Positions 1 through 8,800 are shown, counted from the first letter of the stretch. The stretch: DNA of 11,924 bases from Thalassiosira profunda (GCA_036939355.1 JALLAP010000564.1:1-11924); one strand, 5' to 3'. Numbers and translations: made by a program. The notes: generated by a model from the sequence alone, not told the origin.

Positions 1-149
1 TTTTTAATGACTAAACTGAAGACTGCTGCAGCAGTCTTTTTGGTCTTTGTGAGGCAAACAACTCGATGCAATCTGTCATACACAGTTACTCTCTCACGCA
101 TCAATCACTGCCTTCGCTGTTTGCCCATAACAACCGACCGCAACCACGA

Positions 150-960
150 TGCATTGAAAAACCTTAACGCGACAGCAAACCGAACTGCAACCTTACTTCT
201 CAACTCCACTCCTCTGCAATTTTGTTGTCACACATGCGCCTACCCACTGCCGTGTTCTTCAACCTATCATCCTGTACCAAAGTCGAGTGCAAAATGCTGT
301 TGCTAAAACCAAACGACTGCCACTTCAGCAACAACCTCAACTTATTGCAACATGTGTTTTAGACTCAACGTGTTTTGTGCATTCGCTTTCTGCAGCTTTC
401 TGTGGAGCTCTGCTACTCTGCCAACTACGCTGTTCTCGCCGACTACCGACTTTCACTTCATCAAAACGCTGCGTTAGTTGCTTTGTACTGCAACTTCAAT
501 CCTTTTATTTTTTCCTCCTACCACCCCAATGATGTCAACTGCCACTGCGCTGCAACCCTCCCTATCTGTATGCATTTTCGTCCCTAATCCTAACCAATTG
601 CAACTCTGTGTGTTGCCAACTGCAATTCTCAAGTCAGCCTATCGCAACCAAACTGCAACCCTATCTCGCGGACTGCAACCAGTCATGTACCTACTTCGCC
701 CGTTTCAACCATCGGTGCTCACTCTGCTAGCGACTACAATGTGCCATCTCTGTCATTTTTCAGCCAACTTCACCCATTTTCAACCCTCCTCGGTGTTCAC
801 TGTCACTGCAACCAACTGCAACACAACCACATCCCAACTGTAACCCTACTCACCAACTGCAACTTGTCAACTCTGCCATTTTTCCGCCGCAATTTGCCTG
901 TTTTCAACCCTTGGTGTGCACTGCGACCGACTGCAACCCAACACCCGCAACCCAAAAGCA
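150..960. repeat. CTGCAAC-rich degenerate repeat region, non-coding
   Basis: The stretch has no credible gene; its short open frames are low-complexity and match nothing I recognise. The plus strand is strongly C-rich and G-poor. The heptamer CTGCAAC occurs nine times, starting at 185, 488, 550, 653, 673, 806, 816, 857 and 931, with TTGCAAC variants near 345 and 599. About 0.06 copies would be expected by chance on one strand. Two diverged units resemble each other over about 75 bases. Both begin CTCTG.CATTTTTC (748 and 871, offset 123), then carry TTTTCAACCC, a GGTGT.CACTG block and a CTGCAAC. A partial third copy starts near 701. It looks like a decayed minisatellite or the edge of a repeat family; its function is unknown. 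Confidence 0.55.
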
Positions 961-1393
961 GAGCCCATTTTTTGTTGCACAGCGACCCAGAGGTGGTCAT
1001 TGGCACAGCTGAATGAGACAAAGCTTTTGCATAGAGCGTGTTTGCCAATCCGTGGCACATCTCTGAAATAGCACCCAGCTGCAAAGGCATTTATTTCATT
1101 CGTGTGGCACAAATAATGTGCAACAGTCCAAGATTTTAGTCGTCAGGAATTCGTGGCATATTCTCAAAGCGACAGAAAACGATTCAGTAGAAGCATTCCA
1201 TTTCATTTGACAGCCCTGTCTTAGTAATGTATGGAATGGGTGGTCACCTCACCCTGCGACATCATCCTTTGGGTCGGTGGAAGGGAGGCAGGCCCAACGA
1301 GCCTGATGAAAAGTATCTTTTGGCTCCCTTTGCGGGGGAAAGCGAGGAGGAATCACAACCAGCACACTCACTCGCCAAGCCATCAACGCCTCC
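961..1393 (+). promoter_or_regulatory. Upstream region and 5' leader of the EndoG-like gene
   Basis: No gene is visible here. The word TGGCA recurs at 1001, 1053, 1105 and 1154, a spacing of 52, 52 and 49 bases. The segments between are only weakly alike, so this is at best an old tandem repeat. No convincing TATA box stands out. The region must contain the promoter and leader of the nuclease gene that begins at 1394, but no specific element can be assigned. Confidence 0.35.
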
Positions 1394-2668
1394 ATGCCGC
1401 TCCCGGGATGGATCGTCCACGGCGCGTCGTTCTGCGCCGGGGCGGCCGCCGCGGCCGCGGGGCTCCTGCTCACAAAATCGAGCGGCGCAGACGGTGCGAC
1501 GGCCAATGGTGGCGGTGGCGACACACAAGATGATGCGCCAACACCGCCACATCAGCCATCACCCGCCATCACCAATGGTGAATACGCATCGATGCCCCCG
1601 CAAATGCTCCCCACCGCCAACGTGCGGCTGTTCCGACCGAACGACCGCCTCGCCGTCGCCTTCGACGCGCGGAGCAAGAATCCGCTGTACGTGGTGGAGC
1701 GCCTCTCTGCCGCGAGCCTCGCCCGGCATCGCCCCACGCTCACCAACGAGGACGCGACAACGCCCGCGATTTCAAGCAGGAAGCACAAGCGCTTCCGCGA
1801 AGAGGCGACGCTGCTCCCGTACCACCGCGCGCGGAATCACCACTACAAAAAGTCGGGGTATGACCGCGGCCACCTCGCGCCGGCGGCGGACTATGCCGCC
1901 GACGATTTGCAAATGGAGGATACCTTTGTGCTGACCAATGCGTCGCCGCAGCGGCCGCGGTTCAATCAATCCATCTGGCGGCACCTCGAGGAGTTTGTCC
2001 GGGACGTCGCAAAGCGACAGGGAGAGGGGAAGGAGACGTGGGTGGTCACGGGGCCTCTGTGGCTGCCCGCTTCCATCACCAATAGCGATGATGGGGAGGC
2101 TAGATACTGGTATTCGTATGAGGGCATCGGGCGGCCTCCGTCGCTGGTGGCGGTGCCCACGCACTTTTACAAGGTCATCGCGGTGATAGAAAAGAGGGAC
2201 GCGTTCGAGGAGCCATCGGCCACATCTGGCGACGCAACAACAATATTGTTTGCGGCGTTTGTCCTCCCGAATGCTGAGCTCGCGGGGGAGAACCATCGAA
2301 TCCGACTGATCGATTACGCCGTGCGTTTGACGGATCTGGAGGCCGTCACGGGCCTGGAATTGTTTCCCGCACTCTTTGGTGGAGCGCGCGGTGGCAGCCG
2401 CCTCGGGCGCAGCGGCGACGACATCCCACTGCAAAAGAAGATAGCCGATGCACTGACGGACTACGTCCGGTACAGCGCCAACAAAGGTGGACGCGAGGCA
2501 CTAGAGCATGTCAAAGAAAATGCTGCTCTGGTCCCTTGGTCGGATGAAAAGAAATGGAGCAAGGGGCAGCGGCGGCGGGCGAGGCAGCTCCTGCGCGATA
2601 GTGCCCCGTTGCCGTTTCGGCACCTCTGCCACGACAACGAGGCTTGCTTCAAACCTTGGATCGCGTAG
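1394..2668 (+). CDS. EndoG/NUC1-type mitochondrial DNA/RNA non-specific endonuclease
   Basis: A 424-residue sugar-non-specific nuclease of the EndoG/NUC1 (beta-beta-alpha metal) family, which cleaves DNA and RNA with a divalent metal and normally sits in the mitochondrial intermembrane space. The DRGH motif is at residues 157-160, giving catalytic His160. The metal ligand Asn191 lies in FNQSIW, 31 residues later, and Glu199 follows at the family spacing of 8. Other family blocks are present: FVLTNASPQ before Asn191, VVTGPLWLP, VPTHFYKV and AAFVLPNAEL. Residues 9-26 are an Ala/Leu/Gly-rich hydrophobic stretch fitting an N-terminal mitochondrial anchor or targeting segment, followed by a low-complexity linker to about residue 70. 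The start is the first ATG of the open frame and gives that targeting segment. Length is somewhat above the usual 300-350 residues because of the linker and an acidic/Lys-rich C-terminal tail. No introns are needed and the active site looks intact. It converges on the next gene. Confidence 0.93.
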   Translation: MPLPGWIVHGASFCAGAAAAAAGLLLTKSSGADGATANGGGGDTQDDAPTPPHQPSPAITNGEYASMPPQMLPTANVRLFRPNDRLAVAFDARSKNPLYVVERLSAASLARHRPTLTNEDATTPAISSRKHKRFREEATLLPYHRARNHHYKKSGYDRGHLAPAADYAADDLQMEDTFVLTNASPQRPRFNQSIWRHLEEFVRDVAKRQGEGKETWVVTGPLWLPASITNSDDGEARYWYSYEGIGRPPSLVAVPTHFYKVIAVIEKRDAFEEPSATSGDATTILFAAFVLPNAELAGENHRIRLIDYAVRLTDLEAVTGLELFPALFGGARGGSRLGRSGDDIPLQKKIADALTDYVRYSANKGGREALEHVKENAALVPWSDEKKWSKGQRRRARQLLRDSAPLPFRHLCHDNEACFKPWIA

Positions 2669-2883
2669 CGAGAACAACCTTCGTACCCTTGTGAAACTCT
2701 CATGCATTTATCTATCAATGTACCTCTTCTCCAAATCCCCGTCCCTCAAAGGATTTGTTGCCGCTGTCTGGCATCCTCCACGATTCTGTGTATCCCATGT
2801 GCTCTTCTTTTTTGCAATCTAATTATTCTCCCCTCATGTTGCTGCCAACGGCATCTGTGCGTTTCAGTTGCTGCCCCAGCATT
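2669..2883. other. Convergent intergenic region between EndoG-like and UBL genes
   Basis: A 215-bp spacer between the stop codons of two convergent genes, so it must hold both 3' UTRs, which may overlap. A possible polyadenylation signal for the minus-strand gene is AATAAT (complement of 2822-2827), about 57 bases past its stop. No AATAAA is visible for the plus-strand gene. Confidence 0.4.
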
Positions 2884-3902
2884 TCAATGGCGCCCCTTCT
2901 TCTTGCCCTTCTTCACCTTTCCCTTTCCTTTCTTCGGCGAGGGCGAGGTCTTTGGAAGATTCTCGGCGGGAGACGCACCAATGGAATCCTCCGCACAGAT
3001 TTTTGATGAATCAGTGACGGAGATGACCGACAGATTTTTCATGCCCATCTCCTCTGGGGTTTTGTTGCCCACAGAGCTCAGGAACAGAGTGCTGTGTTTG
3101 TAGGAAAAGCGCAAAGATCGAAGCGACACTCCCTTCTCCTCGGCGTAGTTGTTGAACAGCGTCTTGAGTTTCGTCGAGCAGCCAATCGTCAACTTGCACA
3201 CCTCATTCTTGCCCTCGTCCAGAAACGCAACAGTGATTTTTTCGCCCTCTTCGATCTTTGTGGATTGACACCACTCAACGAACTCCTTGTTCTTGTCCTT
3301 TACTTTCAATTTGCGAGTCAAATATCCCCCCTGATCGTTTCCTAGCAGCTTGCCCAGATACCGCAATATTCCGCCGCCTGATTGCAGCTGATACACTGCT
3401 TTGAAGGGTGGATGGTGTGCAATCGCGGCTTCGGCAATGAGATGCTCCTCACGGAAAACCTCAACTGGATCTTCATCGAACATCTGCAAAGCAATATATT
3501 TCTAATTGCCGATCGGATTGCAGATCGGTTGGCCTCGATCTTGTGTTGGAATGCAACAGTGTTGGATGATTCTCTGACTTCCTGCGCGTACTCAAGGAAG
3601 GTCCCATTCATAATCAAGCCAATCGCCGTGCTATGGTCCTCGTCGCAAGCATAATGCAGCGCCAGCTCCCACGAATAATGCGGGTTCACCCAACGTTCCT
3701 CGCAAGTTCGATGCGTAATGAGGTCGGCGCGCTTCCACTCAGCTACGCGAGCCCCCCACCATTTGAGAATCTCACTGAGGACGACCTCATCATTGGCGAG
3801 GAAGAAATCTTTCGCCCCCGGAGGCATGTTTTTAGTCCATTTCTTCTCGGCCCATCCCTCCGGATCCGATGCCATCTCTGCAACGTCACTCAAACTACTC
3901 AT
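2884..3902 (-). CDS. SUMO/Rad60-type ubiquitin-like domain protein with one probable intron
   Basis: Two minus-strand open frames join into one protein if an intron is removed. Exon 1 runs from ATG at 3902 to about 3579 (108 codons, ending LEYAQE). Exon 2 runs from 3483 to the TGA at 2884 (199 residues), giving about 307 residues. The exon 2 part, total residues about 191-265, is a beta-grasp fold like SUMO: KITVAFLDE, a KLKTLFNNYAEEKGV helix, LRSLRFSYK, then TPEEMGM and SVISV. It matches the Rad60-SLD/SUMO family. No C-terminal Gly-Gly follows, so it is probably not conjugated; it ends in an SP/lysine-rich tail (KKGKGKVKKGKKKGRH) suggesting nuclear or nucleic-acid contact. In the N-terminal half, ALHYACDEDHSTAIGLIMNG looks like one ankyrin-type helix pair, with low certainty. 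The biological role is unknown. It is divergent from the polyamine synthase gene. Confidence 0.7.
3484..3578 (-). other. Probable spliceosomal intron in the UBL gene
   Basis: Reading on the minus strand, exon 1 coding sense fades and exon 2 continues in another frame. A good acceptor, TTGCTTTGCAG, ends at 3484. Phase-0 donors that restore the frame are GTCAGA (GT at 3578-3577, intron 95 nt) or GTTGCA (GT at 3557-3556, intron 74 nt). Neither donor is a perfect consensus, so the exact 5' boundary is open. The alternative is a sequencing frameshift. The segment also contains a 12-bp tandem duplication (3505-3516 and 3517-3528, one mismatch), which argues that it is not conserved coding sequence. 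Confidence 0.55.
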
Positions 3903-4380
3903 CTCTCGGCGAGATTGAGTTGCTTGCAGAAAGAATATCAGATTTCCGGGAAATCAGCGGCGTCAGAGGAGGGCGAGCCGCTTCTGCGGAGGGAGGGCGA
4001 GAACGTAGGAGGCGTAGGAGAGGGCGCGGGGCGCGGCCGCCGGTAGGGTTTTGTGGCCGAAGATTTCAGTGTGAGTTCCCGCAGAAAGAGACAGAGGACT
4101 CTTGAGAACTCAACTGCACCCACCACATCAACCTCGCTCTCCTCTTCGACTCCGCCCCGCGATCCAGCGCCGGGCCTCTCGCTGCATCGCCTGCATGAAG
4201 CTGCCGCCGAGTCGCCTGCTGCCGCTCGCCTTTGTCGCCTCGCCGCAGCGCCGGCATCGTCCGTCCACATTGTTTCTCCAGCCATCACCCATCAATCCAT
4301 CGCCCATCAATAGATCGCCCATCACAACATCATCAACACCGGCCCATCATCGATCTCATCGCATCGATATTATTTGCAAC
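3903..4380. promoter_or_regulatory. Divergent promoter region between UBL gene and thermospermine synthase gene
   Basis: The 478 bp between two head-to-head start codons must contain both promoters and leaders. Positions about 3963-4046 are a strongly G/A-rich tract on the plus strand, while 4110-4380 is C/A/T-rich and G-poor, as expected for a transcribed leader on the plus strand. No clear TATA box is visible for either gene. Several open frames cross the region but show compositional bias only. The plus-strand frame of the downstream gene stays open back to 4102 (see findings for the possible extended start). Confidence 0.5.
4288..4332 (+). repeat. Short 15-bp tandem repeat in the leader of the polyamine synthase gene
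   Basis: CCCATCA occurs at 4288, 4303 and 4318, exactly 15 bases apart, within units of the form CCCATCAATnnATCG; a fourth copy is at 4343. The third unit is diverged after CCCATCA. It lies 50-95 bases before the chosen ATG and is probably part of the 5' UTR. Confidence 0.6.
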
Positions 4381-5517
4381 ATGGCCTCCTCCGACTCCCA
4401 CGCCGCCCTCATCGAGAAGGAGCGCGCCAAGTCGGCCTTCCGCTACACCGAATCCATCGCCCCCGGTTTGGACCTAGACATGGCCCTCCATTCCATCCTC
4501 CACAGCTCCCTCTCCGAATATCAGGAGGTGCAGGTCGTCGACACCTACTTTGGACGCACCTTGATCACGGACGGCAAGACGCAGAGCGCGGCGCACGACG
4601 AGTTCGTGTATCACGAGAGCCTGGTCCATCCGCCGCTGCTGTGGAATGCCCTGTTGAATCGAAATGGGAGCGATGGAGGCGGGGCTCCGAAACGGGTGTT
4701 CATCGGCGGGGGCGGCGAGCTCGCCACCGCCCGGGAAGTGTTAAGGCACGCCACCGTCGAGAAGGTCGTCATGGTGGACATCGACCCGGCCGTCATCGAG
4801 GTTTGCAAACAGCACATGCCCGCGTGGGGAGGCACGGCCGTCGCCGACCATCCCAAACTCGAGCTGATCATCGGCGACGCCCACCAATACTTGATGGACA
4901 CGACCGAAAAATTCGACGCCATCATCATGGACATTTCCGATCCCATCGAGGCCGGGCCGGGGATCGCATTGTACACGAAGGAATTCTACCAACGGGCCGC
5001 CGAAGTGTTGAATCGGCACGGAGTGTTCGTCACGCAGGCGGGGGGCGCCAACTTCGTTCCGCATCCGCACGAGACGTACCGGGAGGAGCTGGAAGACAAC
5101 AAGGAGAGTTCGTGCTTTGCCCCCATAATGAACACGCTGCGGGAGGCGTTCGCTCATGCTGTGCCCTATTCGGTGCCGATCGCGAGCTTCGGGGAGGACT
5201 GGGGCTTCGTCGTGGCGTTCAATGCGGCGCCGGAAAGTGGAGGCGCCAAGGTCCTGCCAGACGTGGACGCGGCGACGATCGACGCGCTGATCGACGAGCG
5301 CATCGAGGCGGTGCCGGGGGTGCCGGAGCACCCGCCCGCGATTGGCGGCGGAGCGAAGAAACGCAATGCGAGTGGAAAAGAGAAGGGCGGGGACGTGTTG
5401 AAGCATTACGACGGCATCGCGCACCGAGGCATGTTCGCGCTGAGCAAGCCGCTAAGGAGAGAGATGGCGAAGGACCAGCGGATCATGACGAAGGCCAACC
5501 CGATCTTCATGTACTGA
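4381..5517 (+). CDS. Thermospermine/spermine synthase, ACL5-like aminopropyltransferase
   Basis: A 378-residue aminopropyltransferase that would move the aminopropyl group of decarboxylated S-adenosylmethionine onto spermidine (or another polyamine). The motif DGKTQSAAHDEFVYHE is at residues 64-79, the nucleotide-binding glycine loop FIGGGGEL at 107-114, the acidic end of the next strand MVDID at 131-135, and the catalytic-loop IIMDISDP at 181-188 with Asp184 and Asp187. DPIEAGP, LYTKEFYQ, VFVTQAGG and FGEDWGFV also match ACL5-type enzymes better than classical spermidine synthases, so thermospermine is the likelier product. This is inferred from similarity only. The start at 4381 has the strong context CAACATGG and begins just before the conserved core; an in-frame upstream ATG at 4195 would add 62 residues. 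A low-complexity GGGAKKRNASGKEKG linker precedes a conserved-looking YDGIAHRGMFALSK tail. In diatoms such enzymes belong to the pathway supplying unusual and long-chain polyamines. It is single-exon. Confidence 0.93.
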   Translation: MASSDSHAALIEKERAKSAFRYTESIAPGLDLDMALHSILHSSLSEYQEVQVVDTYFGRTLITDGKTQSAAHDEFVYHESLVHPPLLWNALLNRNGSDGGGAPKRVFIGGGGELATAREVLRHATVEKVVMVDIDPAVIEVCKQHMPAWGGTAVADHPKLELIIGDAHQYLMDTTEKFDAIIMDISDPIEAGPGIALYTKEFYQRAAEVLNRHGVFVTQAGGANFVPHPHETYREELEDNKESSCFAPIMNTLREAFAHAVPYSVPIASFGEDWGFVVAFNAAPESGGAKVLPDVDAATIDALIDERIEAVPGVPEHPPAIGGGAKKRNASGKEKGGDVLKHYDGIAHRGMFALSKPLRREMAKDQRIMTKANPIFMY

Positions 5518-5837
5518 GAGGATTAATTTAATTTGGAAGGGTGTTGCTATGTGAGAGGGGAATCGAATTATCTGCCGGCAGACTGCGATAGAGGAGCAAA
5601 CCGGCTCGCTGCAATCAGCGGCGAAAATGAATGATAAACACAGTCATCATCCTCTCTCGAGAGAAGCCGAAACATCCTGCCCCACGGCCCCACGCGATGG
5701 GAAGCAACGCGACATCAGGAAGGACACAAAAAATGTTTGAGCGGACACACCTGGGACACACAAGGACACAAAACGCGCCCCCCCATCTCCCCCCATCCAC
5801 CCCCCAGCTCCACACAACTCTCACCTGCCTTCAAGCA
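5518..5837 (+). promoter_or_regulatory. Intergenic region and leader before the PPR gene
   Basis: This 320-bp spacer holds the 3' end of the synthase gene (an AT-rich patch at 5521-5536 but no AATAAA) and the promoter/leader of the PPR gene. GGACACA is repeated at 5722, 5743, 5754 and 5764, followed by a C-rich run at about 5776-5812. The PPR frame is open back to an ATG at 5631, but the implied 69 residues are leader-like and low-complexity, so the start is placed at 5838. Confidence 0.45.
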
Positions 5838-8800
5838 ATGGCAATGGCCAGCCTCGCCGCGCCCTCCCGCCTCCTCCCGGCGCAGTGCGGGCGCCTCCGC
5901 CCCCGCCCCCGGCGCTCGTGCACTGGCGGCGGCGGCCGTCCCACCAACGACGGCGGCGCGCGGCGGAGGCTGACGCACCAGCACACCGTTGATGGGCGCA
6001 TCCACCCAAAACCATTCCTGCACGGGAGGTCCTCGCTGCCCCGTCCCTCGCCGCCGCCCCACCGCTTACCGCCATCCCATCGCTGCTCCTTTGCAACGCA
6101 CCGCGTGGTGGAACTGCAGGGAGGCCACGAAAAGTCCGACCTCCCCCCGCTGGGGGCGGGGAACGTGGCGGATCGGACGCGGCGCCTCCTCTCCCTCGAC
6201 AACCCACACAAAAATTTCCAACGCCTCCTGGACGAGGCCCGATCCAACCGCAAACTGCTGCAGCGGCTCCAGCTCTCGCCCGACGAGGCCAAAACCATGC
6301 TGATCCTGCCCCCCGACTTATTGAGGGACGTCCACTCCGCCATCCTGCACTTCAGCCAAAAATCCAACTTCGGGGGCCTCAACATTGCCGTGGGGGAGAC
6401 CGTCCTCACCACCAAGGTCCCGGGACCCATCCTGTGCGCGCGCTTGCTGGAGCTCGTCGGCATACCCCATTATCACCAGCAGTACCAAACCACAGCCGCG
6501 TCGGTACCCTCAGCGGCGGCAACGAACGCGCCCGATGTCAAAATCAAAGTGCACAGCTCCCAAATCGACGCGATCCTCGACGTCTGCCGCGCCGCCGCCG
6601 TCGCCCTGTCGCGGTCGTGCGAGGTCGGGCGGCACTCCCTCCTCGCCGCCAATTTTCACTTCCCCCCTCCCACCACCAACAATATCAGGCATGGCCCGTT
6701 CGGGGAGCCAAGGGAGCGAAAAACGGCCGCCCAACTCGCCGAGGAGATTTGTCGGACCGTCAACGGCGTGGAAATCGTCTACACGTCGGGGACGCGGGAG
6801 GGCGCCCCGAGGGAGGGGCCGTGGCAGATGCGCGTGGGGCGAATTGGGAGCATTGGAATGACGCCGGGCCCGTTGGAGGAATATTTGGGACCGGCTGCGA
6901 CTGCGATTGGGGAATTGGAGGGATATGAGCGCGAAGCGAAAATGCCCTGGACGCCCAAGGATCGGCGACGGCACGACGCAGCAACAATGATCTTCAACGC
7001 GGCGCTCGCGGCGTACGCCAAATCGGCTGCCTCTTCTTCGGGAGCCCGCCTCCATCAAAGAAGAGAGATGCTCCAAAATGCGGAACGGATGTTGCTCGAG
7101 GCGGCCTCCCAAAACCAAAAGGATCCGACCCCGGCCACCGTATTGCAATGTGTTAGGCCGGACGCGGTTTCTTTTAACACCGCGATCAAGGCGTGGAGCG
7201 AATTCGCTACTCGGTCGCCGCCACAGCCGGCAAAGAGGGGGCATCCGTCCAGCCGAGTGGATGGGGAGTGCACGGCCGCCCTGGCGGCGGAGCGGGCCGA
7301 GTCCATATTGACATTGATGCAGGACCTCCACGACGGGGAGCGGGCGGCCCATTCCACGGCCCGGGCGGCGTGGAACGACGACGGCTGGGCTGAGGAAGGG
7401 CGCGCCCCTCCCATTGGAAGGGCCATTGCCCCGGTCGCCGGATCGTACAACGGCGTTGTTAAGGCGTGGTCGCGGAGCTCCGACCCGGAAGCGCCATTGC
7501 GGGCGCTGGCGGTCTACAAAACGATGATGGAGCGCTCGAACGTCGCGTGCGGCGCAAGGGAATCTCTGAAGGGGACGGGCCGCGGAACAGGAGGGGGCGC
7601 GGCGCCCGAGGGCCGCACCTTGGTGTTTTTGCTGCAAGCACTGCACACTTTGCCCGCTGCCGTGGGCTTCGAGGACGCACTGGCGACCGTCGAATCCATC
7701 TATCAATCAGCGAAGGACTTGGACGCTCAGCAGCGTTGGTCGGCGGAGCACGGACTGGCGCCAAGCTCGCCTAGAGAACCATTGCTGAATGTCTTCGTGC
7801 ACAACGCGCTCATCAAGGCGCTGTCGAAGCTGCCCGCGAATTTCGAGGAGGGCCTTACGAGCTGCCGACGGATAGACGAGATTGTCGCGGAGATGAAACG
7901 AAACCCTTCGATGGAGAGCGAGATTGAGCAGATCTTGCCGAATGCGATTGCATCCTGGGCCAGAATCGCGGAATTGGCGGGCGACGACCGACGGCGGGCC
8001 CGGACCTGCGCAGAGCATATCGAGCCGCACGTGGACGCCTTGTTCGACGGCTCTCGGGGCGAGGACGGGCAGCGAATCTATGCCGTCCAAGCCATCAACG
8101 ACGCCATTGCGCTGTACGGGAGGGCCGGATTGCCGTCAAAGGCCAATGAGCTCTTCATCAGGGCCAAGGCTTCCAACCTGAGCAATCTGGGGACGCTGTC
8201 CGCCGTAACCGATGCGCTCTGCAAACACGGCGCCGGGGACGTGGCCCTCGTCGAGACGGCCCACCAACACCTCCTCGACTTAGAACGCGACAGAATGCGG
8301 CTGAACGGATCGGTCGTCGCCCCCGACATGAAGTACACCGCGCTGTACAATGCCGTCATCGCCGGCTACTGCAACACCAAACACAAAGGAACCGAGCAGG
8401 CCGAGGCGCTCCTCCGGCGCATGATCGCGGCCCACGAATCGAACCCCCGGCACANACAAAGGAACCGAGCAGGCCGAGGCGCTCCTCCGGCGCATGATCG
8501 CGGCCCACGAATCGAACCCCCGGCACATCGCGCGGCCCAACACCACCAGCTTCGCGACCGTGATGGCCGCGCTGGCGCAGCAGGGCGACAACGTTCGCAA
8601 GTTGGAGGAACTGCTGGGCACGATGGAACGCCTGCGCAGTCGCCGGGTTCGCGTGCCCCCGACCGCGCCGGAGGCCAAGCTGCTCGCGAACGTGGCTCCC
8701 AACATCGTGGTGTACAACCTGTTGCTGAAAGCGTACGCCCGAACGAACGACGTGCAATCGGCGATGAAGTTGGTCCATCGCATCGAAAAGACTGCAATTC

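Noticed and set aside
19..45. Bacterial-type rho-independent terminator (palindrome plus T run)
   Set aside because: The dyad has no loop and the surrounding genes are eukaryotic, so such a terminator would have no role here.
7..1016. Short plus-strand frames in the left-hand C-rich region
   Set aside because: Their translations are Thr/Leu/Cys/Pro-rich low-complexity products of the CTGCAAC repeats, with many overlapping frames and no domain.
1772..2434. 220-residue minus-strand open frame over the nuclease
   Set aside because: Antisense shadow; the plus frame carries DRGH and all other EndoG blocks.
4374..5531. 385-residue plus-strand open frame overlapping the synthase
   Set aside because: It is an out-of-frame shadow. 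The translation is His/Arg/Gly-rich and shows none of the aminopropyltransferase motifs that the other frame carries in full.
6510..7706. 398-residue minus-strand open frame inside the PPR gene
   Set aside because: It is a GC-rich antisense shadow of a clear PPR coding frame; its translation is Arg/Gly/Pro-rich with no motif.
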